A DNA stretch of 11,706 nt, from assembly GCA_020850375.1 (NCBI GenBank), contig JADZET010000113.1, positions 1 to 11,706 of the forward strand, in the 5' to 3' direction. Positions within the stretch are counted from its first letter, which is position 1. Every line of letters starts with the position of its first letter. Position numbers and translations under genes: made by a program. The notes beneath the pieces were generated by a model. It did no database searches and had not been told where the DNA came from. It worked only from the letters and a program-made list of their open reading frames with translations. This document shows, piece after piece, positions 6,509 to 11,706 of the stretch. The stretch is from Phycisphaeraceae bacterium. Lineage in GTDB: Bacteria; Planctomycetota; Phycisphaerae; Phycisphaerales; Phycisphaeraceae.

Positions 6509-6534
6509 AAGCCCCCGACCCCAGGGGCTTTTTT
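6509..6534 (+). terminator. Intrinsic terminator after paralog 1
   Basis: AAGCCCC (6509-6515) and GGGGCTT (6524-6530) make a 7-bp stem around an 8-nt loop, and a run of six T ends at 6534. It lies 27 nt after the stop codon. The two exported-protein genes are therefore probably separate transcripts or only partly co-transcribed. Confidence 0.8.
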
Positions 6535-6936
6535 CTTGGTCTTGCCGGGTGTTGACACCTGTTTGTCACATGATTTTCGCCATAAGACCCCGGATAGGAC
6601 GAGACTTGCGATCCGCGTTTTTTCATTGCCAAGGGGCCTGACCCTCCGCGGGAACTTGCCGATCTTGCCCAGACCGCTCAGCAAGCGGTGAGCAGGCGCG
6701 GCGAGCGAAACGAAACACGATTCTGTGGACTTCGCCCGATCCTGATGTATTTCTTGGGAAGACACGCGACAGCAGACCAGGTGGATCCATGGCAGGGAGA
6801 CTTCGCTCCCCGCCGGGCGATGCTTGTCACCTGTGGATGCGTCGGCCCGCGAATGGTGTGGTCAGTGCGCCTCCGTGTGGGGGGGCAAGCGGGCGGACCA
6901 GAAGCGCGTCACGACGAGAGAAAGGGAGATCCAGGC
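6535..6936. other. Gene-free leader region of paralog 2
   Basis: These 402 nt separate the terminator from the second exported-protein gene. TTGACA at 6552-6557 is a perfect -35 box and is overlapped by the inverted repeat TGACA-N6-TGTCA (6553-6568), but I see no good -10 at 16-18 nt. Hairpins are visible at 6673-6689 (ACCGCT-CAGCA-AGCGGT) and 6791-6814 (GGC-A-GGGAG around ACTTCG). The frame of paralog 2 stays open back to 6688, but without a start signal. The paralog has a perfect signal peptide from 6937, so this extension is not believed. Confidence 0.5.
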
Positions 6937-7647
6937 ATGAAGGCTTTTCGCACCCTAGTCGCGGCCCTGGTTGTGGGGGTTCTGACCGTCGGCAGCGCCC
7001 AGGCGGGCACGGTCAAGGCTCACCTCGACGGGATGAACGGCAAGAGCGTCAAGATCAAGATCGGCTCGACGAGCATGACGGTCATGGCGGGCGTGTTCAA
7101 CTGGACGCGCGTCGGCGGGACCGAGGCGGGGATGCCCACGGGGCAGTTCCACACCGTGTGCATCGAGCTCGACCAGTACATCAGCTTCGGCGGGACGTAC
7201 ACCTACGACCTGATCAACGTGACGGACGGCCCGCGTCCGGGCCTGGCGGTGCTCGGGGGGTCGATGTCCGACACCAGCGCGGAGCTGCTCAAGAAGTTCT
7301 GGGCGGCCCACTACAACGAGGCCCTGACCAGCAACGACAAGGGGGCGGCCTTCCAGATCGGCGTGTGGGACATCGTCTACGACGAGGGGCACGGCCTGTT
7401 CTCGGGCAACTTCCGGGCGAACTACACGAGCCTGGGCACCTCGCCGGTCTTCGTCCAGCTCGCCCAGACCTGGCTGAACGACCTGGCGAACCTGACGGAG
7501 ATGGCCCCGCTGATGGCCCTGTCGAACCTTCGGAATCAGGACCAGCTCGTGCTCGTGCCCCTGCCGGCGGCGGCGTGGGCGGGCCTGAGCGTGCTGACCG
7601 TGCTGGCGGCGGTCCGCAAGCACCGGCACAAGGCGCTGAGCCTCTGA
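6937..7647 (+). CDS. Exported PEP-CTERM-like protein with candidate Cys-Gln thioester domain (paralog 2)
   Basis: This 236-residue protein starts at ATG 6937, preceded by AAAGGGAGA (6921-6929). The signal peptide MKAFRTLVAALVVGVLTVGS-AQA is cleaved before GTVK, exactly as in paralog 1 (GTVD). The shared core RVGGTEAGMPTGQFHTVCIE (58-77) contains the only cysteine, Cys75. GAAFQIGVWDIVYDE (116-130) contains Gln120 in the Q-x-x-hydrophobic-W pattern, followed by the shared SGNFRANY. The tail LVPLPAAAWAGLSVLTVLAA then VRKHRHK (206-232) is a clearer PEP-CTERM variant (VPLPAAAW) than that of paralog 1. Roughly even similarity along the whole length shows old tandem duplication. A surface protein, possibly an adhesin that binds covalently through the Cys-Gln pair, is the best guess; only export and sorting are well supported. 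Confidence 0.85.
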   Translation: MKAFRTLVAALVVGVLTVGSAQAGTVKAHLDGMNGKSVKIKIGSTSMTVMAGVFNWTRVGGTEAGMPTGQFHTVCIELDQYISFGGTYTYDLINVTDGPRPGLAVLGGSMSDTSAELLKKFWAAHYNEALTSNDKGAAFQIGVWDIVYDEGHGLFSGNFRANYTSLGTSPVFVQLAQTWLNDLANLTEMAPLMALSNLRNQDQLVLVPLPAAAWAGLSVLTVLAAVRKHRHKALSL

Positions 7648-7677
7648 GGATCACTTAACCTTGCTCTCCACCTCCTT

Positions 7678-7713
7678 CGCCCTCTAACCTTGCGGTTGGG
7701 GGCGTTTTTATTT
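7678..7713 (+). terminator. Intrinsic terminator after paralog 2, overlapping the opposing gene's stop codon
   Basis: A stem of CGCCC with GGGCG plus AACC with GGTT, joined by a short imperfect part with one bulge, closes a TTGC loop. TTTTTATTT follows. It ends the + transcript 30-66 nt after the paralog 2 stop codon. Its T-tract covers the TAA stop (7708-7710) of the convergent - strand gene. On the - strand no T-run follows the stem, so it is a one-way terminator. Confidence 0.75.
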
Positions 7714-9774
7714 CGAGGGGTCTTGCGTGGCCGTCGGGCGTCGCCACTGCCGCATCATTTGCTCGATGCGCTCGACAAGCTCGGGCCGGTCGGCCTGTCG
7801 CGCGAGGCTGATGGCCTGACGGGCCTGGTCGAGCGCTTCGTCGATCCGGCCGGCCAGCGCCAGGGCTTCGGCCAGGGCCAGGCGGATCGTCGGGCTGCGC
7901 GGGGCCAGCTCCGCGGCGCGGGTGAGCGAGGCGATGCCCTCGTCCAGACGGCCGACGGTCACCTGGGCCACGCCGAGGTAGCGGTGCACGTCGACGTCGT
8001 CGGGGTTCAGGGTCCGGGCGTGCTCGAGTGCGGCGATGGCGCCGTCGGGGCCGTCGAGTTGGCGAAGACGCAGCAGGGCCAGGGCGAGCTGGTCGTGGTT
8101 GCGGAAGTCGTCGGGGTCGAGGCGTGCGGCCCGGGCCAGGGCGTCGCGGGCGGGGCCGGGCTGGTTCAGGGCCAGGTAGACCAGGCCGAGCGACCGCTGC
8201 ACGTCGGCGTCGTCGGGGGCGAACTCGGCGGCGAAGCGGGCGTGCGGCAGGGCTTCCTGCGGCCGGCCCAGCTCGGTGAGCATGATGGCCAGGAGGGCGT
8301 GGGTCTGGGGGTTGTCCTGGCGGCGATCGATGATCCCCTGAAGAAGCATGACCGCCTGCTCACGCTGGCCAAGGCGCCAGCGGGCGTTGGCCAGGAGGTT
8401 CTGGGCCTTGGGGTCGTTCGGGCGCAGGGCCAGGCCGGTCTGGAGGCGTGGCAGGGCCTCTTCGATGCGGCGCTGGTCGAGAAGCTCGGAGGCGAGGTTG
8501 ATCTGGGCGATCCAGGCGGCGGGATTACGCAGGGCGGTGGTCCGCCAGAGCGTCTCGCGGTCGCGGTACATCAGGGTCTGTCGCCAGGTGAGCGTTCCGA
8601 GCGTGGCCAGCAGCAGGGCGACGGCGATCGCAGCGAGCCAACGCGGGGCGCGCTGGCGGGTGAGCCAGGCCAGGCCCGCGCCGGCCAGGGCGATGGGTGC
8701 GAGGGAGGCGAGGTGCTGGAAGTGATCGGCGACGAAGGAGTAGCGGAAGGGATAGACGTCGAAGAAACCCAGGGCGGGCAAGAGCGTGCCGACGTAGAGC
8801 AGGGCGGCGGTTGCCGGGCCGCGGCCGATGCGGCGACGCAGCAGGAGCAGCGCGACAAGCGTCCCGAGCACGGCGGCGGGGAAGAGCCACTGGAGCGGGT
8901 CGGAGGCATCGGGCGACCAGCGGGGATAGATGAAGATCAGGTCGGCGGGCCAGACGAGCTTGCCCAGGTAGAACGCCACGGCTCGGCCGGCGATCAGGAC
9001 GCGCTGGTAGAAGGTGAGGTTGAAGTCTTCGGGCAGCCAGGCGACGCCGACGTGGTGGCGTTCGAGCCAGGCGGTGACCAGGCCCATGGACACGCCCATC
9101 ACGAACCAGGGGAGCATCGGCCAGAGGTCGCGCCAGGCGAGCCGGCCGCGCTTCCACCAGATCACCACGAGGATCGCGGCGGGGAGGGTGGCGACGGTGG
9201 TCTTGCTCAAGAGCGCCGCGGCGAAGAGCAGTGTGGCCCAGGCGTAGTGCCGCCAACGACCCGAGGGGAGAGCATCGCCGGTCAAGGGGTTGAATCGCAG
9301 ATAGACCAGGGCCGAGGCGAGGTAGAAGACGGCGGCCAGGACGTTCTTACGCTCGGTGATCCAGGCGACGGACTCGACCTCGACCGGGTGCAGGGCGAAG
9401 ATCGCCGCGGCGAGCAGGGCCCCGCGGCCCAGGCCCAGCCGGAGCAGCAGCAGGCCCAGCAGCGTGGCGCCCAGGACGTGCAGGAGCAGGTTCGTCAGGT
9501 GATAGCCCAGCGGGTGCAGGCCCCAGAGGTGGTACTCGAGCCAGAAGGTGGTGTGGACCAGGGGGTAGTACTGGGGGATGGAGGTGGGCTCGAGCCAGAT
9601 GCGTGAGAGACCCTCGGCGGAGCGGAGCGTGAGGTTGTTGGTGACGTAGGCGTCGTCGTCCCAGATGTAGCCGGCGCGCAGGACGGGGAGATAGGCCGGC
9701 AGCGTGATCACGAGCAGGACCAGGGCCATGAGCCAGGGCCGAGGGCGATTCCAGTTCGACGCGGTGGGGTGCAT
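7708..9774 (-). CDS. Polytopic TMTC-like/GT-C glycosyltransferase-related membrane protein with C-terminal TPRs
   Basis: This 688-residue protein has two parts. Residues about 14-397 form roughly ten to twelve hydrophobic segments. The first loop carries IWDDDAYVTNN (37-47), the acidic motif expected at the active site of GT-C glycosyltransferases, and ALHPVEVESVAWITERKNVL (127-146) and RYSFVADHFQHLASL (344-358) are typical of bacterial relatives of eukaryotic TMTC O-mannosyltransferases. Residues about 418-665 form six or seven TPR units, recognisable by patterns such as NLASELLDQRRIEEALPRL and AEALALAGRIDEALDQARQA. It may transfer sugar from a polyprenyl-phosphate donor to proteins or glycans in the periplasm, with the TPRs recruiting partners. 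ATG 9774 has no SD; it follows the upstream gene by 42 nt, so the two are likely co-transcribed. Donor and acceptor are unknown. Confidence 0.8.
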   Translation of the reverse strand: MHPTASNWNRPRPWLMALVLLVITLPAYLPVLRAGYIWDDDAYVTNNLTLRSAEGLSRIWLEPTSIPQYYPLVHTTFWLEYHLWGLHPLGYHLTNLLLHVLGATLLGLLLLRLGLGRGALLAAAIFALHPVEVESVAWITERKNVLAAVFYLASALVYLRFNPLTGDALPSGRWRHYAWATLLFAAALLSKTTVATLPAAILVVIWWKRGRLAWRDLWPMLPWFVMGVSMGLVTAWLERHHVGVAWLPEDFNLTFYQRVLIAGRAVAFYLGKLVWPADLIFIYPRWSPDASDPLQWLFPAAVLGTLVALLLLRRRIGRGPATAALLYVGTLLPALGFFDVYPFRYSFVADHFQHLASLAPIALAGAGLAWLTRQRAPRWLAAIAVALLLATLGTLTWRQTLMYRDRETLWRTTALRNPAAWIAQINLASELLDQRRIEEALPRLQTGLALRPNDPKAQNLLANARWRLGQREQAVMLLQGIIDRRQDNPQTHALLAIMLTELGRPQEALPHARFAAEFAPDDADVQRSLGLVYLALNQPGPARDALARAARLDPDDFRNHDQLALALLRLRQLDGPDGAIAALEHARTLNPDDVDVHRYLGVAQVTVGRLDEGIASLTRAAELAPRSPTIRLALAEALALAGRIDEALDQARQAISLARQADRPELVERIEQMMRQWRRPTATQDPSK

Positions 9775-9816
9775 GAAGGCGGTTGTCCGGGTGGATACGG
9801 GCGGTATGGCGGCGGG

Positions 9817-10686
9817 TCAGGCCAGGGGCAGCGTGCCGGCGGCGCAGGTGGTCTGGTCGTGGAAGGCCACGAGGTCCGCCAGCTCGGGCGACACGGCGTC
9901 GCGTCCGACCGTCTCGAGCAGCCGGCACGTCGCTTTGTCGCGGCAGGCCTGGTCGTAGCGGGCGAGCCAGCGGTCGAAGGCGGCCTGCGTGTCAGGCTCC
10001 TCACGCGGATGGCGGCCGGGGGGCAGGGGCTGGCCGCAGCGCCAGGGCTTGGGGGTCAGACGGGCGCGGAAACACTTCTGCGCCCGGCAGAGCCGGACGA
10101 AGGCGGGGTCGGCCCCGAGCGACTGCATCAGGGCGTGGGTCTGGTCGGCGCAGGGGTCGTACGCGCGGCCGACGCCCATGACGCGGAAGCCCGCGGCGGT
10201 CTCGTAGACTCGGTAGTCCGCCCCACTCCCGCCCGCGGGGGTTGTTTTCAGGGAGGCGAGGATGTTGTCGAGCGTGCTCTGGCGGAGCAGCTGAGCGCGG
10301 CGGGCGGCGCCAAAGAGCTTGGCGAAGAGGCCCGATGGCGGGGGCGGGGCGTCGACGTCGATGAACAGCAGGTCCGAGGTGTTGAGGATCAGGCTGCCGT
10401 AGCTGTTGCGGGTGACGACGGCGGACGCGCGACCGCCCCGGGAAGTGAGGGTGGGGAGTTCCTGGATGATCTCTTCACGCATCGGGCGCTGGCCGTAGTC
10501 GTAGCCGTGCTGGAGTTCGGCTCGGCCGCGGACGCGGTCGGCCAGGCGGGCGAGGCGTTCCTCGGCGACGCGCTGGGCGTCGGCCCTGTCCTGGCTGGAC
10601 CAGCCCCAGGCGACGAGGTCGTACGTGCCGCCGCCGGGTTGGGGGATGGAACGGGAGGCTCGGGCCCAGTGACGGGGGATGTTCAT
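9817..10686 (-). CDS. Conserved protein with DxD and RARLTPKPWRCG motifs, function unknown (distant primase-like signature possible)
   Basis: This 289-residue protein starts at ATG 10686 with GGAGAG a few bases upstream. An in-frame extension to 10782 exists but adds arginine-rich sequence with no start signal. It is soluble and has no signal peptide. Conserved-looking blocks are YDLVAWGWS (22-30), RPMREEI (67-73), VVTRNSYGSLILNTSDLLFI (90-109) running into DVDAP with Asp110 and Asp112, DYRVYETAAGFRVMGVGR (157-174), and LCRAQKCFRARLTPKPWRCG (199-218) with three cysteines. The DxD followed by a T..G.R strand loosely recalls motifs I and II of archaeo-eukaryotic primase-fold proteins, but I cannot show homology. 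I believe relatives exist as conserved hypothetical proteins in other bacteria. It precedes the TMTC-like gene by 42 nt. Confidence 0.7.
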   Translation of the reverse strand: MNIPRHWARASRSIPQPGGGTYDLVAWGWSSQDRADAQRVAEERLARLADRVRGRAELQHGYDYGQRPMREEIIQELPTLTSRGGRASAVVTRNSYGSLILNTSDLLFIDVDAPPPPSGLFAKLFGAARRAQLLRQSTLDNILASLKTTPAGGSGADYRVYETAAGFRVMGVGRAYDPCADQTHALMQSLGADPAFVRLCRAQKCFRARLTPKPWRCGQPLPPGRHPREEPDTQAAFDRWLARYDQACRDKATCRLLETVGRDAVSPELADLVAFHDQTTCAAGTLPLA

Positions 10687-10713
10687 GCCCGCTCTCCGAG
10701 AGGTGCGCGGGCC

Positions 10714-10742
10714 ATCGTAGCATCGTCGCCGGGCGGGCGGAA
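10714..10742 (-). promoter_or_regulatory. Possible promoter of the two-gene minus-strand unit
   Basis: On the - strand, TACGAT (10719-10714), preceded by TGC, could be a -10 box. TTCCGC lies 17 nt further upstream (10742-10737) and is a poor -35. It would start transcription about 20 nt before the SD of the gene at 10686. The match is weak and rests mainly on position. Confidence 0.3.
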
Positions 10743-10780
10743 CCTCGGACGCGCGACGGAGCCGGCCGAGGGTGGCGATC

Positions 10781-10811
10781 AAAAAAAACCGCCGCGTGGG
10801 GTACGCGGCGG
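10781..10811 (-). terminator. Strong intrinsic terminator on the minus strand
   Basis: CCGCCGCGT (10789-10797) and ACGCGGCGG (10803-10811) make a perfect 9-bp GC-rich stem with a 5-nt loop. On the - strand it is followed by eight U residues (A-run 10781-10788). It ends transcripts coming from the zinc-finger gene side about 95 nt before the start codon of the next - strand gene, so the two units are separate. Confidence 0.85.
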
Positions 10812-11247
10812 CTTGAAAAAGGAAGATCAGGATGAGTGCAGGGGGTTTGCCAGGGTTGGGGGGCCAGGTCCGGCCGACTAGGAACTGTCAATCACTCGAC
10901 GGCTTCAGTGTGCGCAAGGGGTGCTGATCTCATTCGAATCGGTTGGGCCATGTTCGGCGGTCGTGACAAGCCAAGGGGAACATTCCGTTCCGTGACCCTG
11001 CTGGTCCCGTCTTGTTTGAGCTTGTCGCGGCCGCGGCCTCGGATCGAGGATCAGCCCCGGGTGAAGCAGAGCAATCCACAGATCGGCTTTGAGCTGGATC
11101 ATGCCGGCAGCCCGCGCTACGGCTGGCAAACCCCACGATCACGATCTCTTGCTCTATCGATAGGTTCTCCTGGGTGAGTGGGTGATGGTCACGTTCACGG
11201 TCCGGGAGGGCTCGGTGAATCCCGCACTCCCCGGTCCCCGGAAGCGT
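10812..11247. other. 436-nt stretch without a confident gene, flanked by outward terminators
   Basis: Short open frames occur on both strands but show no family signals. Their start sites are weak, and their amino-acid content looks like non-coding GC-rich DNA. A - strand terminator closes the left side and a + strand terminator closes the right side, so transcripts probably leave it in both directions or pass through it. The right part (11202-11240) can form GC-rich stems (CCGGGAG with CTCCCCGG, one bulge). No tRNA, tmRNA, RNase P, SRP RNA or known riboswitch was recognised. Confidence 0.5.
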
Positions 11248-11274
11248 CCCGGCCCCTGGAGGGGCCGGGCTTTT
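11248..11274 (+). terminator. Intrinsic terminator on the plus strand
   Basis: CCCGGCCCC (11248-11256) and GGGGCCGGG (11261-11269) form a perfect 9-bp stem with loop TGGA, followed by CTTTT. It points toward the 3' ends of the opposing small genes. I see no clear + strand gene that would need it. It may protect the zinc-finger unit from antisense transcription or end a small RNA. Confidence 0.7.
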
Positions 11275-11374
11275 AAGGCGGTCCTCGTGACTCGTCCTCC
11301 GGCTGGGCCGGCATGGACACCGCGAGGCGCATTTCGGTCCAGAGCATGCCGTGGAGTAAGTGATGTTTACGCAT
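11273..11374 (-). CDS. Candidate 33-aa small protein, translationally coupled to the zinc-finger gene
   Basis: A short frame starts at ATG 11374 on the - strand, with a perfect AGGAGG (11388-11383) 8 nt upstream, one of the two best SD sites in the window. Its ATG lies inside the last codons of the zinc-finger gene, overlapping it by 8 nt (ATGCGTAA), the arrangement seen in coupled gene pairs. The product, beginning MRKHHLLHGMLWTEMRLAVS and ending in an acidic, proline-rich tail, has no signal peptide or known motif. It may be a real microprotein. Alternatively the SD may be incidental, since it also encodes Ile-Gly-Gly of the overlapping gene. Length is too short for a firm call. Confidence 0.4.
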   Translation of the reverse strand: MRKHHLLHGMLWTEMRLAVSMPAQPEDESRGPP

Positions 11375-11633
11375 GGGCAAGACCTCCTATCCAACTGCTC
11401 AAGGGGTCGCTGTGCACCTGGGTCTCGTGAATCTCCTGGCATCGGACGCAGAGCACGGCCTGCGGCCGGATGCGTAACTGATCGTGCTCGATGACGGCTC
11501 CGCAGTCGGCACACACGCCGAAAAGACCTTGCTGAGCCCGTCGCAGCGAGAGAGAGGCTTCCTGAACGTCTGCCGGATCCGGCTGCGACGATTCGATCGA
11601 CCGATCCCGACGACCTGCGAACCTTCGGAGCAT
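11367..11633 (-). CDS. DksA/TraR-type C4 zinc-finger protein
   Basis: This 88-residue protein starts at ATG 11633, 6 nt after GGGGAGAG; a TTG directly before it is in frame but less likely. LFGVCADCGAVIEHDQLRIR (37-56) continuing to PQAVLCVRCQEIHE (57-70) is the DksA/TraR zinc finger, with Cys41, Cys44, Cys62 and Cys65 as ligands in the usual CxxC-x17-CxxC spacing. The short N-terminal part (about 20-36) could form one helix but lacks the long coiled coil and the DxxDxA tip of E. coli DksA. It is closer in size to TraR-like small members, which bind the RNA polymerase secondary channel. Whether it affects ppGpp-type control here is unknown. Its last codons overlap a possible small gene. Confidence 0.85.
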   Translation of the reverse strand: MLRRFAGRRDRSIESSQPDPADVQEASLSLRRAQQGLFGVCADCGAVIEHDQLRIRPQAVLCVRCQEIHETQVHSDPLSSWIGGLAHA

Positions 11634-11706
11634 CAAACTCTCTCCCCTGTCCGGGCTGACCTGCGAGTCGTTTTCATCGGCCTTGGGGGGTCACGGCGAT
11701 CCTCCA

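Noticed and set aside
6688..6936. In-frame N-terminal extension of the second exported protein
   Set aside because: A clear signal peptide begins at 6937 after an SD, and the paralog has the same N-terminal layout; an 83-residue extension would bury the signal peptide.
7690..9606. 638-codon plus-strand open frame opposite the membrane/TPR gene
   Set aside because: Its product is Gly, Gln, Glu and Val rich without family motifs, and the minus strand reading has clear GT-C and TPR patterns.
9769..10881. 370-codon plus-strand open frame opposite the DxD protein gene
   Set aside because: It is Gly/Ala/Arg-rich low-complexity sequence, runs through a minus-strand terminator, and the opposite strand encodes a protein with conserved-looking motifs and an SD.
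10832..10927. Plus-strand 31-codon frame with AAGGA upstream (MSAGGLPGLGG)
   Set aside because: The purine-rich stretch is adjacent to a terminator, and there is no family signal or clear promoter; too short to support.
10910..10950. ATTCGAAT sequence resembling a tRNA T-loop
   Set aside because: The flanking bases do not form a T-stem on either strand and no acceptor or anticodon stem could be found.
10905..11129. Minus-strand 74-codon frame in the gene-poor interval (internal MIQLKADLWIALLHPG)
   Set aside because: It has a TTG start without SD, and the second half looks like random GC-rich translation; not enough to call a gene.

Overview
The window is GC-rich, with few strong Shine-Dalgarno sites. 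It combines a sugar-modification gene cluster, two exported proteins with PEP-CTERM-like tails, and a large membrane protein that joins a GT-C glycosyltransferase-like domain to TPRs. Intergenic palindromes made of CACGGAG units lie inside the cluster. Together these suggest a Gram-negative bacterium of the Planctomycetota, perhaps Phycisphaerae. That assignment is inferred from gene content; no rRNA or marker gene is present.

Region 1 (1-5275, + strand) is one tight run of genes for a modified cell-surface sugar. It holds the end of an NAD-dependent sugar epimerase/dehydratase, a divergent methyltransferase-like protein, a sugar N-formyltransferase-like protein, a class I SAM methyltransferase, a DegT/StrS PLP aminotransferase, a WbuC-family cupin and a second SAM methyltransferase. 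The likely logic is nucleotide-keto-sugar formation, transamination, N-formylation and methylation, giving an N-formylated, methylated amino sugar for an O-antigen-like glycan. Two copies of a ~108-bp near-palindrome (195-302 and 3975-4082, 91% identical over the 100-bp core) and one three-way-junction palindrome (2768-2822) sit between genes of this run.

Region 2 (5276-7713, + strand) starts with an AT-richer control region carrying a near-consensus sigma70 promoter (TTGACA, 17-nt spacer, TAATCT) about 280 nt ahead of the gene. Two tandem paralogous exported proteins follow, each with its own terminator. Each has a signal peptide, a single cysteine in a VCIELDQY motif, a downstream FQxxVW motif and a VPLxPAAW tail with a hydrophobic segment and basic end. 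The Cys and Gln motifs match those of thioester-forming adhesin domains known from Gram-positive bacteria.

Region 3 (7708-10686, - strand) is a likely two-gene unit. The upstream gene encodes a 289-aa protein with a DxD motif and a conserved cysteine/arginine-rich block. The downstream gene encodes a 688-aa TMTC-like polytopic protein with C-terminal TPRs. The unit converges on region 2.

Region 4 (10687-11706) holds a small DksA/TraR-type C4 zinc-finger protein on the - strand. It overlaps a possible 33-aa ORF that has its own AGGAGG site, suggesting translational coupling. A 436-bp stretch without a confident gene is bounded by two outward-pointing terminators.
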